Origin: Halomonas heilongjiangensis
GTDB lineage: Bacteria > Pseudomonadota > Gammaproteobacteria > Pseudomonadales > Halomonadaceae
Direction of reading: 5' to 3'
Assembly (NCBI RefSeq): GCF_002879645.1
Contig: NZ_PNRE01000065.1
Coordinates: forward strand, 1-64,000
Length of the DNA stretch: 64,000 bases
Shown: positions 45,386 through 53,886 of the stretch, one piece after another
How the letters are laid out: every line of letters begins with the position of its first letter
How positions within the stretch are numbered: position 1 is the stretch's first letter
Notes under the pieces: model-generated
Database searches by the model: none
The model's input: the letters and a program-made list of their open reading frames with translations, nothing else
What the model was told of the DNA's origin: nothing
Made by a program: the position numbers and the translations under genes

Positions 45386-45434
45386 GCTCGAAGCTCGAAG
45401 CTCGAAGCTCGAAGCTCGAAGCTCGAAGCTCGAA
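45386..45434 (+). repeat. Seven exact tandem copies of GCTCGAA before liuC
   Basis: The 49-nt tract is seven perfect copies of a 7-bp unit and ends 17 nt before the liuC start codon. The unit resembles the GCTNTAA heptamers of the liuA-liuB spacer. Such a simple repeat can change copy number by slippage. Confidence 0.92.
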
Positions 45435-45451
45435 GCCAGCAGGATACCGAT

Positions 45452-46294
45452 ATGACCACACAGACTTATTCGAACCTGAACATCGACGATCGCGGCGTCG
45501 CCCGGCTGACGCTGAACCGCCCCGAGGTGCACAACGCCTTCGACGACAGCCTGATCAGTGAGCTCAACGCCCACCTCGATCGCCTGCGTGAGGCCGCCGG
45601 CCGCGGCGAGGTGCGCGTGGTGGTGCTGGGCTCCGAAGGCAAGAGCTTCTCCGCCGGGGCCGACCTCGGCTGGATGAAGCGCATGGTGGAATACGATGTC
45701 GAGGACAACCTGGCCGACTCGCGCAAGTTATCCCAGCTGATGCACGGCCTGGACACCCTGCCCTGCCCCACCGTGTGTCGCGTACAGGGCGCCGCCTTCG
45801 GCGGCGCCGTGGGCCTGGCCGCCTGCTGCGACATCGTGATCGCCTCCGAGAAGGCCAGGTTCTGCCTCTCCGAGGTGAAGATCGGCCTGTCGCCGGCGGT
45901 GATCAGCCCCTATGTGCAGCGCACCCTCGGCCCCCGCCAGATGCGCCGCTACGCGCTTTCCGCCGAGGTGCTCGACGCCGCGACCGGCCTCGGGCTGGGT
46001 CTGGTTCACCGGGTGGTCGGCCACGACGACCTGGATGACGAGGTCGAGACCATGATCGACACCCTGCTGTCCGGCTCGCCCCAGGCCCAGCGCGCCACCA
46101 AGGCGCTGCTCGCCGAGGTCGCCCGCGAGCCCGATGCCGATGCCACCCGCGAGCGCACCTGCCGGGTGATCGCTGAGCTGCGCGTAAGCCGGGAGGGCCA
46201 GGAGGGCCTGGCCAGCTTCTTCGAGAAGCGCCGCCCCACCTGGGCCCCTGACCAGAACGCCCCCGACAAGCCTGCCTCGGAGCCCAACTCATGA
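45452..46294 (+). CDS. liuC: 3-Methylglutaconyl-CoA hydratase, enoyl-CoA hydratase family
   Basis: The protein has 280 residues, crotonase fold. Start MTTQTYSNLNIDDRGVARLT. The oxyanion-hole strand GKSFSAGADLGWMKRM and RVQGAAFGGAVGLAACCDIV are followed by KARFCLSEVKIGLSPAVISP with the catalytic glutamate region. It hydrates 3-methylglutaconyl-CoA to HMG-CoA. The stop overlaps the liuD start by 4 nt. Confidence 0.9.
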   Translation: MTTQTYSNLNIDDRGVARLTLNRPEVHNAFDDSLISELNAHLDRLREAAGRGEVRVVVLGSEGKSFSAGADLGWMKRMVEYDVEDNLADSRKLSQLMHGLDTLPCPTVCRVQGAAFGGAVGLAACCDIVIASEKARFCLSEVKIGLSPAVISPYVQRTLGPRQMRRYALSAEVLDAATGLGLGLVHRVVGHDDLDDEVETMIDTLLSGSPQAQRATKALLAEVAREPDADATRERTCRVIAELRVSREGQEGLASFFEKRRPTWAPDQNAPDKPASEPNS

Positions 46295-48348
46295 CCAAGT
46301 TCGATACCCTGCTGGTCGCCAATCGTGGCGAGATCGCCTGCCGGGTGATGCGCACGGCGCGCGCCATGGGCCTGCGCACCATCGCCGTCTACTCCGACGC
46401 CGACGCCAATGCTCGCCACGTGCGTGAGGCCGACGAGGCCGTGCGCCTGGGCCCCGCCGCGGCTCGCGAGAGCTACCTGAACATCGCGGCGGTGATCGAG
46501 GCCGCCCGGCGCACCGGCGCCGGCGCCATCCACCCCGGCTACGGCTTCCTCTCCGAGAACGGCGCCTTCGTCGAGGCCCTCGACCAGGCCGGCATCGTCT
46601 TCGTCGGCCCGCCCGCCTCGGCGATTGCCGCCATGGGCGACAAGTCCGCCGCCAAGGCGCGCATGGCCCACGCCGGCGTGCCGCTGGTGCCCGGCTACCA
46701 CGGCGACGACCAGGACGACGCCCTGCTCAAGGCCGAGGCCGACAAGATCGGCTACCCGGTACTGCTCAAGGCCAGCGCCGGGGGCGGCGGCAAGGGCATG
46801 CGCGTGGTCGAATCCGACGCCGGCTTCCAGGCCGCCCTCGACGGCTGCCGCCGCGAATCCCAGGCCGCCTTCGGCGACCAGCGCATGCTGATCGAGAAGT
46901 ACCTGACCCAGCCGCGCCACGTCGAGGTCCAGGTGTTCTGCGATGCCCATGGCAACGGCGTCTACCTGTTCGAGCGCGACTGCAGCGTGCAGCGCCGTCA
47001 CCAGAAGGTGCTCGAGGAGGCCCCCGCCCCCGGCATGACCGCCGAGCTGCGCCGCGACATGGGCGAGGCCGCGGTACGCGCCGCCCAGGAGATCGGCTAC
47101 GTGGGCGCCGGCACCGTCGAATTCCTGCTGGATGCCGATAGCTCGTTCTACTTCATGGAGATGAACACCCGCCTGCAGGTGGAGCACCCGGTCACCGAGA
47201 TGATCACCGGCCAGGACCTGGTCGAGTGGCAGCTGCGCGTGGCCATGGGCGAACCGCTGCCGCTGGCCCAGGACGAGCTGACCATCACCGGCCACAGCTT
47301 CGAGGCGCGCCTCTACGCCGAAGACCCCGAGCAGGACTTCCTGCCCGCCACCGGCACCCTGACCCACTTCGCCATGGACCTGGAAGGCGCCGGCCTTAGC
47401 TCTTTTGAAAAGGGCCGCGCGCGCGTGCGCCTGGACAGCGGTGTGGAGAGCGGCGATGTGGTCTCGATGCACTACGATCCGATGCTCGCCAAGTTGATCG
47501 TGCATGGCGACGACCGCGACCAGGCGCTGGCCACCCTCAACCGCGCGCTGGCCGCCCTGGACGTGCAGGGCGTGATCACCAACCGTGCCTTCCTGCAGCG
47601 CCTGGCCACCCATCCGGCCTTCAAGAACGCCGAACTGGATACGCGCTTTATCGAGCGCCACGAGGCGACCCTGTTCGCCCCGCGCCGGTACAGCATCGAG
47701 GAGTACGCCGGCGCCGCGCTGATCGGCCTGAGCCAGCTCGCCCGCGAGTGCGAGAGCGACTCCCCCTGGGACCGCCACGACGGCTTCCGCCTCAATGCCC
47801 CGCACACCATCCGCATCGCCCTCTGCGACCCAGCCCACGCCCAGGATCCCGACGATTCCGACGCCGTGGTGGTGGTCGAGGGCCGGCGCGAGCGCGGCAC
47901 CGATACCACCTGGCACCTTGTCATCGGCGGCGAGACCCTCACCGCCAGCCTGCAGCACCTGGAAGGCGACGCCGTGGCGGTCACGCTCAACGGCCACCGC
48001 CGCCGCCTGCAGGCGCGTCGCGACGGCCATGTGGTGGTGATGGTCGACCCGCGCGGCGAGACGCGGCTGTTCTGGCGCCGCATCGACGCCATCGACCACG
48101 GCCACCACGAGGCCGAATCGACCCTCACCGCGCCCATGCACGGCACCGTGGTGGCGCTGCTGGTGGAGCCGGGCCAAAGGGTGGAGAAAGGCATGCCGCT
48201 GATGGTCATGGAAGCCATGAAGATGGAGCACACCATGACCGCCCCCGCCGATGGCCACGTGGAAAACTTCCATTTCCAGGGCGGCGATACCGTCGGCCAG
48301 GGCGACGTACTGCTCGAGTTCGCCGCCGACGAGTCACCGCAAGGTTGA
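46291..48348 (+). CDS. liuD: 3-Methylcrotonyl-CoA carboxylase, biotin-carboxylase (alpha) subunit
   Basis: The protein has 685 residues. Biotin carboxylase domain first (LLVANRGEIACRVMRTARAM, KASAGGGGKGMRVVESDAGF for ATP, EMNTRLQVEHPVTEMITGQD). The C-terminal biotin carrier domain has the modified lysine in VMEAMKMEHTMTAP. The middle BT-type domain of the MCC family is present by length. ATP-dependent carboxylation together with LiuB. Confidence 0.92.
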   Translation: MTKFDTLLVANRGEIACRVMRTARAMGLRTIAVYSDADANARHVREADEAVRLGPAAARESYLNIAAVIEAARRTGAGAIHPGYGFLSENGAFVEALDQAGIVFVGPPASAIAAMGDKSAAKARMAHAGVPLVPGYHGDDQDDALLKAEADKIGYPVLLKASAGGGGKGMRVVESDAGFQAALDGCRRESQAAFGDQRMLIEKYLTQPRHVEVQVFCDAHGNGVYLFERDCSVQRRHQKVLEEAPAPGMTAELRRDMGEAAVRAAQEIGYVGAGTVEFLLDADSSFYFMEMNTRLQVEHPVTEMITGQDLVEWQLRVAMGEPLPLAQDELTITGHSFEARLYAEDPEQDFLPATGTLTHFAMDLEGAGLSSFEKGRARVRLDSGVESGDVVSMHYDPMLAKLIVHGDDRDQALATLNRALAALDVQGVITNRAFLQRLATHPAFKNAELDTRFIERHEATLFAPRRYSIEEYAGAALIGLSQLARECESDSPWDRHDGFRLNAPHTIRIALCDPAHAQDPDDSDAVVVVEGRRERGTDTTWHLVIGGETLTASLQHLEGDAVAVTLNGHRRRLQARRDGHVVVMVDPRGETRLFWRRIDAIDHGHHEAESTLTAPMHGTVVALLVEPGQRVEKGMPLMVMEAMKMEHTMTAPADGHVENFHFQGGDTVGQGDVLLEFAADESPQG

Positions 48349-48357
48349 CGAGGACCC

Positions 48358-48403
48358 TGTAGGAGCGCAGATTTTCTGCGCGATTGGCGCCGCAGGCGCC
48401 CTC
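48358..48403. repeat. REP-like palindromic sequence after liuD
   Basis: GTAGGAGCGCAGATTTTCTG begins 10 nt after the liuD stop and carries the GTAG head and two small hairpins (GCGCAG-attt-tCTGCGC and GGCGCC-gca-GGCGCC) typical of extragenic palindromic elements in pseudomonads and halomonads. Confidence 0.55.
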
Positions 48404-48432
48404 TGATACATCCACGGCGCCGTGCAGCCTGC

Positions 48433-48509
48433 GGGTCAGACCCCGGCGGAGGTAACACCGCTCGGACAAGACACAACCACAGGCTGGCACCTCGGCTGGG
48501 GTCTGACCC
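48433..48509. repeat. Inverted-repeat element between liuD and liuE (MITE or REP doublet)
   Basis: A 21-bp arm at 48433-48453 beginning GGGTCAGACCCC is inverted at 48489-48509 with two mismatches, around a 35-nt centre. Each arm also contains its own GGGTC/GACCC palindrome. Known REP doublets and small inverted-repeat elements have this form. The liuE start follows 51 nt later. Confidence 0.65.
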
Positions 48510-48559
48510 AAAGGCGGGCGACTCCCCCGGCCAGGCCAGCAGAGGATTGGAGAACACCC

Positions 48560-49459
48560 ATGGCCTTCCCCCAACACGTGCGCCTGGTCGAGGTCGGCCC
48601 CCGCGACGGGCTGCAGAACGAACCCGAGCCGATCGCCACCAACACCAAGCTCGAACTGATCGACCGCCTGGGCGCGGCCGGTATCCGCTACATCGAAGCG
48701 GCCAGCTTCGTCTCGCCCAAGTGGGTGCCGCAGATGGCCGACCACCGCGAGGTGATGCAGAACCTCGTCCGCCTGGACGGCGTGGTCTATTCGGCGCTCA
48801 CCCCCAACCTCAAGGGGCTGGAAGCCGCACTCGAGTGCGGCGTCGAGGAAGTGGCGGTGTTCGGCGCCGCCTCCGAGGCCTTCTCGCAGAAGAACATCAA
48901 CTGCTCCGTGGCCGAGTCCCTCGAGCGCTTCGCCCCGGTGCTGGAACGCGCGCAGCAGGCCGGCGTGCGCGTGCGCGGCTACGTCTCCTGCGTGCTCGGC
49001 TGCCCCTACGAGGGCGAGATCGCCCCCGCCAAGGTCGCCGAGGTCTCCAAGGCCCTGTATGAGATGGGCTGCTACGAGGTCTCGCTCGGCGACACCATCG
49101 GCACCGGCACCCCGCTTGCCGCCAAGCGCATGCTCGAGGCGGTCGCCAGGGACATCCCCATGGACAAGCTCGCCGCCCACTTCCACGACACCTACGGCCA
49201 GGCGCTCGCCAACCTCTACGCCGTGCTGGAAGAAGGCATCGCGGTGGTCGACAGCTCCGTGGCCGGCCTCGGCGGCTGCCCCTATGCCAAGGGCGCTTCC
49301 GGCAACGTGGCCAGCGAGGACGTCGTCTACCTGCTCAACGGCCTCGGCATCGAGACCGGCATCGACCTCGAGGCGCTCGCCGCCACCGGCACCTGGATCA
49401 CCCAGGCCATCAAGCGGCCGAATCGCTCGAAGGTCGGGGTGGCCCTCGCCGCCAAATAA
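48560..49459 (+). CDS. liuE: Hydroxymethylglutaryl-CoA lyase
   Basis: The protein has 299 residues, HMGL-like TIM barrel. Motifs: [20 protein letters not shown] (metal Asp and catalytic Arg), [16 protein letters not shown], the metal-binding [20 protein letters not shown] and the signature [20 protein letters not shown] with the catalytic cysteine. It cleaves HMG-CoA to acetoacetate and acetyl-CoA, ending leucine breakdown. Separated from liuD by 211 nt containing repeat elements. Confidence 0.92.
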   Translation: MAFPQHVRLVEVGPRDGLQNEPEPIATNTKLELIDRLGAAGIRYIEAASFVSPKWVPQMADHREVMQNLVRLDGVVYSALTPNLKGLEAALECGVEEVAVFGAASEAFSQKNINCSVAESLERFAPVLERAQQAGVRVRGYVSCVLGCPYEGEIAPAKVAEVSKALYEMGCYEVSLGDTIGTGTPLAAKRMLEAVARDIPMDKLAAHFHDTYGQALANLYAVLEEGIAVVDSSVAGLGGCPYAKGASGNVASEDVVYLLNGLGIETGIDLEALAATGTWITQAIKRPNRSKVGVALAAK

Positions 49460-49474
49460 CCGTACCCCAGAACG

Positions 49475-49512
49475 CAAGGCCCCCGAGCCAGGTGACTGAC
49501 TCGGGGGCCTTG
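49475..49512 (+). terminator. Strong terminator of the liu operon
   Basis: CAAGGCCCCCGAG at 49475-49487 is the exact inverse complement of CTCGGGGGCCTTG at 49500-49512, around 12 nt, followed by TCATTATC. It starts 16 nt after the liuE stop. Confidence 0.85.
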
Positions 49513-49548
49513 TCATTATCGAGATTAAAGCGTAGGTGACTTCACGCC

Positions 49549-50364
49549 TCAATCAGCCGACCCGCCAGCGATCGGATGCATCGAGGTGCTATGCATATTG
49601 ACCTCAATAAACCATTTTGGGTGCATATTCTCGAAGTCTGTTCGGATGTTGGACGGCAAATAGCTGGCCGAATCAAGCACAAGAGGCCGGCCATCTACTC
49701 TTTTGAAAACGACCCAATGCCAGAAATCTTTCCCGTCTTCCTGATAGTGCTTGATCGATAGCAGCGCCAGATCGGGCAGTTCGCCCCATGATGAAAAAGG
49801 CACCTCATCTTCAGAGGTTCCAACACCTGATGCAGAAAGCAGCCTCCTTACATAATCGGTATCGGACCAGCGTTCACCACTGCGCCGGTAGACCCTCAGC
49901 ACGCCACCAATGTGTGGTGTCGTCACCGCGGCTATCTCCGCCTCCCCGTTTCCGCTCAGGTCGGCGACGCCGACCGGGTTGAGCCAACGGTTCGGCATAC
50001 CGATCGGGACCGACTGCGCCACGATCTCCAGCCGATTTCCACCGAGGCCGACCAGCGCCAGCCGCGACCCGCTGTCAAGCGAACTGACGATAACCAGCAA
50101 TTCCGTCGGCGTCTGATCCGTCACTTGCACGAGGCGCGGCGCAAGGACTTCGAACACCTCATCGATGGGCAAGCCCAGCACCACTGCTCGCCCGGCGTCG
50201 GTGGTCGCTACCAAACGCGCATATTCATGCGGCCGACCAAGGGCATAATGCCCGTACCGATCGACCGGCTCGGCATAGCTGGCAGCGATGATCTGCTCCG
50301 CACGAGCGGAAGGCGCCATCAACACGATCAGGGCACACAGTGAGAGAGCGTAGCGTATCACCAT
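49549..50364 (-). CDS. Exported protein of unknown function with a VCBS/FG-GAP-like repeat
   Basis: The protein has 271 residues with signal peptide MVIRYALSLCALIVLMAPSA ending RAEQ. One FG-GAP-like element is seen (VGVADLSGNGEAEIAAVTTP), a beta-propeller-type motif; the rest is not recognised. Codon use is more relaxed than in the neighbouring liu genes. Its start lies 18 nt after the attC-like site at 50382-50447, the position expected for an integron cassette gene, but no attC follows its stop. Confidence 0.65.
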   Translation of the reverse strand: MVIRYALSLCALIVLMAPSARAEQIIAASYAEPVDRYGHYALGRPHEYARLVATTDAGRAVVLGLPIDEVFEVLAPRLVQVTDQTPTELLVIVSSLDSGSRLALVGLGGNRLEIVAQSVPIGMPNRWLNPVGVADLSGNGEAEIAAVTTPHIGGVLRVYRRSGERWSDTDYVRRLLSASGVGTSEDEVPFSSWGELPDLALLSIKHYQEDGKDFWHWVVFKRVDGRPLVLDSASYLPSNIRTDFENMHPKWFIEVNMHSTSMHPIAGGSAD

Positions 50365-50381
50365 CCTGATCCCCTGAGGTT

Positions 50382-50447
50382 GTTCAACACCGTGGTTCAG
50401 GTGCGAAGCGCTGCAGGCGCAGCGTCACCTGCAACCATTTGTTATGC
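50382..50447 (-). other. attC-like integron recombination site
   Basis: Read on the minus strand: R'' GCATAAC, spacer, L'' GGTTGCAGGTG, a small central hairpin (CGCTGC-GCCT-GCAGCG), L' CACCTGAACC, spacer, R' GTTGAAC (fits GTTRRRY). The L arms pair perfectly except for one unpaired G, the extrahelical base expected in attC sites. Length 66 bp. It follows the GFA-type gene stop by 16 nt. Confidence 0.7.
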
Positions 50448-50463
50448 GCCACTCTTCTACGCT

Positions 50464-50973
50464 TCATCGACCGACCAGCATTGCAACTCTGGCAGCCATG
50501 AGCTTCGCGACGAACTTGAACGGGTATGTCGCATAGCTGGGCACGTCGTTCGGAATGTCGCAGTTCTCGGGCTTGAACTTGGTTTGGATACGCATCTGCA
50601 ACGGTGGGGCATTGTCACCGAACCTTGCTCGGTACACCGAGAACCAGTGACCCTTCTGAAAGTCGAGAAACATGGCTGAATTACAGCATGTCGCGACGAC
50701 CCTTTTCGTAGGAGACTCAGTCTTTATCTTGTAGTCAAGCATGAGATCACCTCCCTTTGAGCATCTCATGCGGTCCTTTCGGTAGAGCAGATATTCTGTC
50801 CCGCCATCCGCCCCCAGAACCGGACGTGCATTCGGGAGCGCTTCAATCTGACGAGCGCCTTCCTGGCAATCGTCGCAATAACAAGCTGCACCCAAAATCG
50901 GTGAGCCGATTACTTCGAGTTCAACGCTTCCACAAGCGCACCGAGCAATCGGTTGATTCGCGGTCGTCATCAA
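50464..50973 (-). CDS. GFA/DUF6151-type zinc-binding protein (cassette gene)
   Basis: The protein has 169 residues. Zinc-ligand cysteines: ARCACGSVELEVIG and ACYCDDCQEG at the N-terminus, and VATCCNSAMFLDFQKGHW in the middle, as in GFA-like and DUF6151 proteins. The catalytic role is unknown; GFA family members bind glutathione adducts or metals. The gene is bounded by two attC-like sites (50382-50447 downstream, 50992-51076 upstream), and its start lies 18 nt from the upstream core site, so it looks like a complete one-gene cassette. Confidence 0.75.
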   Translation of the reverse strand: MMTTANQPIARCACGSVELEVIGSPILGAACYCDDCQEGARQIEALPNARPVLGADGGTEYLLYRKDRMRCSKGGDLMLDYKIKTESPTKRVVATCCNSAMFLDFQKGHWFSVYRARFGDNAPPLQMRIQTKFKPENCDIPNDVPSYATYPFKFVAKLMAARVAMLVGR

Positions 50974-50991
50974 CTACTCCTCTCTGGTGGC

Positions 50992-51076
50992 GTATAACGC
51001 CGCTTAGCACGCGCGGCTACGGAATGAAGGCGAATCCGCAATGTAGAAGACGTCGCCGTGACTGGCCTTATTATAC
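50992..51076 (-). other. Second, weaker attC-like site
   Basis: Outer cores GTATAAC at 50992-50998 and ATTATAC at 51070-51076 are inverted with one mismatch, 85 bp overall. Inner arms (around 50999-51017 and 51051-51067) pair partly, with a bulge. The DinB-like gene stop lies in its outer core, and the GFA-type gene starts 18 nt beyond the other core. Confidence 0.5.
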
Positions 51077-51574
51077 ATGATTTCCCTCCGGAATCTGAGC
51101 CAATAGGTCAGCAACCCCAATATCCACCCCCGCCTGTGAAAGCAAAGTAGAAACTTGCCCTCGATGGTGAGTCTGATGGTTAAAGAAGTGAAGAATCAGG
51201 CTCGAAAATCGTTTGTTGGCAGGAATCCCTTTAGTGTTGTGGTAGCTGAGAACGAAATCCAGATCACCTTCGGATAGCTCGGCTATCCAGTTGATAATCT
51301 TGCGATCCAACCATATCCGGCGCTCAGACAGAGTAGCGATATCTTTAAAAAGTATCTGATCTAGGCTGGTTGGATTCGGAAGATCAGCGACCTCACGCAA
51401 AGAGGTCAGGCAGGACGGATGTGTAGAGAACCGCTTGAGCCATGCTGGGCAATGGCTTCGCGGGCGCCAGAAGCCCATTGGGGTAGGTAAAACTCGAGGG
51501 GGCGGGCACGCTACCGCCCTACCCTGCACGACGCGACGCCCCCTGCCATCCATGCGATAGTCCCCTCGCTCCAC
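51071..51574 (-). pseudogene. DinB-family protein, N-terminally truncated
   Basis: Clear DinB homology covers the last about 105 residues: LFKDIATLSERRIWLDRKII, FSSLILHFFNHQTHHRGQVS (with the HxxxH-type metal histidines) and VDIGVADLLAQIPEG. The first about 60 residues from the start at 51574 (MERGDYRMDGRGRR...) are not DinB-like, so the normal N-terminal helix with the first metal histidine is missing. A chimeric product is possible, but a truncated cassette gene is more likely. It ends in an attC-like site. Confidence 0.65.
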
Positions 51575-51831
51575 TGTGTACTGCGATGCCGCCGGCCACC
51601 TTCAGCGGCCTTAGCGATCAAGAGTAAGCAGATGTAACGTTGGATGCAAAGCTGAGGATGGTCGTTGAGGTCGGTGACAGGCGGCGTTCGCCGGTGGCAC
51701 GAGTGGAACCCAAGCACCCGGGAAAGGTCGAGGCAGACCGATTCCTGCCAGCGCCGACCGGAAGTGGGTGCCCGGCCGTCGAGATCAAGGGGCCGCTGTA
51801 AACGGCCCCGCTTGTTCCGGTGATATGCCGA
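51575..51831. other. Gap without a recognisable gene
   Basis: About 260 nt (about 430 nt if the non-DinB start of the preceding frame is not coding). Short frames in it match nothing recognised. The only structure seen is a hairpin near its right end (51789-51809). An attI site or integrase was looked for here and not found. Confidence 0.6.
51789..51809 (-). terminator. Hairpin after the carbonic anhydrase gene
   Basis: GGGGCCG at 51789-51795 pairs with CGGCCCC at 51803-51809 around 7 nt. On the minus strand it is followed by TTGATCT and lies 22 nt after the carbonic anhydrase stop. Confidence 0.55.
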
Positions 51832-52560
51832 TCATTCCAGCACGGGGCGTGCGTTGACAGCTTGCACGGGGCGATTGTTGTGATGACCCATCACCTGCAA
51901 GAATTGATCAATCTGTTCCTTGGATGCGGAAATTGGTTGCTTCATCACTAGCCAACGCACGCCCTCGGTGCAAGGCGGTGTCGTCAATGAACCATTGAAG
52001 CGGTAGTAATCACGATCTGAAGGCAAGATGTCCAGCGGGGAGATATCTGTTGACAGCGCTAGCGTTTCGCCTTCTTCCGGCATTTGCGCCCACGCTTTTT
52101 CAAGCGCATCGCTTGCTTGCCCCTCCGTCACCATGACCGCTACCACTGCCAGGTTGCCATCCTCGTCGGCATGTACGAGATGCCCCTCCATGGGGTATGA
52201 CTCGCCATGTATGAGGTTTTCACTCGGCACGTGAAAGTGGAATTGCTTCAGTTCGAACTCGATGTCATCAACGGTGATGGTGCTACCGGGAAGCGTGTTG
52301 ACTTGAACGGTGTGCCCGTTATTAAGAATTTCTTCGCTGCCGGCTTCATAGTTGAAAGCAATGGGCTCCAGCTCGGCATCGATGAACCCCGTCAGGTTGA
52401 TGGGTGACTGATTGCTCCCTGCACAAGCGCCGTATTCGGGACTGAGCTGTGCCCACTGATCAGGCCCCGTGTCGCCGCTATAGTCCCAAGGGGCCCCGTC
52501 ACTGGAGAATGCGGCGCTCGAAAACAACAGCAACCCCACGGCAAGCAATGGTCCTTTCAT
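51832..52560 (-). CDS. Alpha-type carbonic anhydrase, periplasmic
   Basis: The protein has 242 residues. Signal peptide MKGPLLAVGLLLFSSAAFSS. Opening WDYSGDTGPDQWAQLSPEYG and ACAGSNQSPINL are alpha-CA signatures; the three zinc histidines are in ELKQFHFHVPSENLIHG and MEGHLVHADEDG; the substrate pocket LTTPPCTEGVRWLVM is intact. Hydrates CO2 in the periplasm. A QseBC-like two-component system is 75 nt upstream on the same strand. Confidence 0.92.
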   Translation of the reverse strand: MKGPLLAVGLLLFSSAAFSSDGAPWDYSGDTGPDQWAQLSPEYGACAGSNQSPINLTGFIDAELEPIAFNYEAGSEEILNNGHTVQVNTLPGSTITVDDIEFELKQFHFHVPSENLIHGESYPMEGHLVHADEDGNLAVVAVMVTEGQASDALEKAWAQMPEEGETLALSTDISPLDILPSDRDYYRFNGSLTTPPCTEGVRWLVMKQPISASKEQIDQFLQVMGHHNNRPVQAVNARPVLE

Positions 52561-52635
52561 GGTGTTCCTCCTGGATATCTTGTTGATGGAATCGACAAGA
52601 TAGATCGTCGGGCGTTAAGGATGCGTTAAGGGGCG

Positions 52636-53886
52636 TCAAGGGAGTGGCACGGCGGGAAAGGACAGGACGAAGCGGGTTCCCCCGACTTCCGGAATCTCCA
52701 GGCGCACGTCCCAGCCGATATGCTCGGCCACGCGCTTGACGATCGACAGGCCCAGGCCCGTGCCCTCGTGTGCCGGCCGATCGTCACCGTGGACGAATCG
52801 TTCGAACAGCCGCTCGCGCACCCTCTGGGGAATGCCCGTGCCGGTGTCTTCGATCACCAGCCGGCCAGCGGCAAGTTGCACAAGGATCATGCCCTGGTCG
52901 GTATGCCGGCAGGCGTTGCGTAGCAGGTTGCCGATCACGATTCCGGCCAGTTCGGGGCGCACCTGGGCCGATACCCGTTCGGTCCAGTCCAACCTGCATT
53001 TGACCGTCTTGCCATCCAGCAGGGGCCGGCAGCGCTCCATTTCCGACTCGACGATGGTATTGAGCACGATGCGCGGCGCATCCAGGGATTCCGGAACGCG
53101 GGAGAGCAGGAGCAGCGCACTGACCCGTTGCGCGGTTTCGTCAGCCACGCGCCGGATGCGCTCCGCGGTGGCATATTGCGCCGGGTGGTCCGACAGTTGC
53201 GCAGCCAGCACTTCCGCCGCGCCCAGTATGACGGTCAACGGCGTGCGTAATTCATGGCTGACGTCGCCGGTGAACAGCTGCTCGCGCTGCAGGAACTGCT
53301 GCAGTTCATCGGTGCGCTTGGCGAAGGCGCGCGACAGGACGCCAATTTCATCTTGCGCGGAAAGAGAAGGCAGCTCCGTCGGCCCCGCATTACGGGAGAC
53401 CGCATCGGCAAGCGCCGCTACCGGCGCGATCACACGCCGGGCACTCAGCACCCCGAGCACGGCGGCGAGCAGGACACTGACGGCAAAACCGATAGCCAGG
53501 GACAGGAGGATGACCAGCTCCGTATGCTCGAGTTCGTCAACCTCCTGCACCACGGCGTAACGGCTGGTGCCATGATCGCGCAGCAGGGCATGAACCTGCC
53601 GATTGCCGAGCTTCAGTTCGTGGAAGCCGGCGGGCAGCCGCCGCAGCTCGACCGGGATATTGGCGTCGATCAGGAAGCGCACTTCCGGTGGTGCATCCGG
53701 CATATGGCCCTGCCGATGGAACTCGATCAGCCTTTCCGCCATCTTGGCGAGTCGTGCGTCGATGACCTGCTCTTCAATAACCTTCACCGAGATATAGGAA
53801 ACCAGGCTGAAGGCGCCGGCCACTGCGACCGCCAGCAGGATGTAGGTGAGCGCGATGCGCTTTTTGAGCGAGAGCCTAGGTTTCAT
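52636..53886 (-). CDS. Sensor histidine kinase (QseC-like)
   Basis: The protein has 416 residues. Helices at about 10-32 and 130-155 flank a short periplasmic domain. H-box FTGDVSHELRTPLTVILGAA, N-box NLLRNACRHTDQG, G1 VIEDTGTGIPQ, G2 HEGTGLGLSIVKRVAEHIGW. Overlaps the response regulator gene by 11 nt. Signal not known; the carbonic anhydrase gene downstream is a possible target. Confidence 0.85.
   Translation of the reverse strand: MKPRLSLKKRIALTYILLAVAVAGAFSLVSYISVKVIEEQVIDARLAKMAERLIEFHRQGHMPDAPPEVRFLIDANIPVELRRLPAGFHELKLGNRQVHALLRDHGTSRYAVVQEVDELEHTELVILLSLAIGFAVSVLLAAVLGVLSARRVIAPVAALADAVSRNAGPTELPSLSAQDEIGVLSRAFAKRTDELQQFLQREQLFTGDVSHELRTPLTVILGAAEVLAAQLSDHPAQYATAERIRRVADETAQRVSALLLLSRVPESLDAPRIVLNTIVESEMERCRPLLDGKTVKCRLDWTERVSAQVRPELAGIVIGNLLRNACRHTDQGMILVQLAAGRLVIEDTGTGIPQRVRERLFERFVHGDDRPAHEGTGLGLSIVKRVAEHIGWDVRLEIPEVGGTRFVLSFPAVPLP

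Noticed and set aside
45386-45434. CRISPR array
   Set aside because: Seven-base units without spacers; a simple tandem repeat, not a CRISPR.
43633-45459. 608-codon minus-strand frame
   Set aside because: Shadow of liuB, no recognisable domain.
46006-48273. 755-codon minus-strand frame
   Set aside because: It lies exactly opposite liuD and liuC; the composition (His/Gly/Val-rich) is typical of an antisense shadow.
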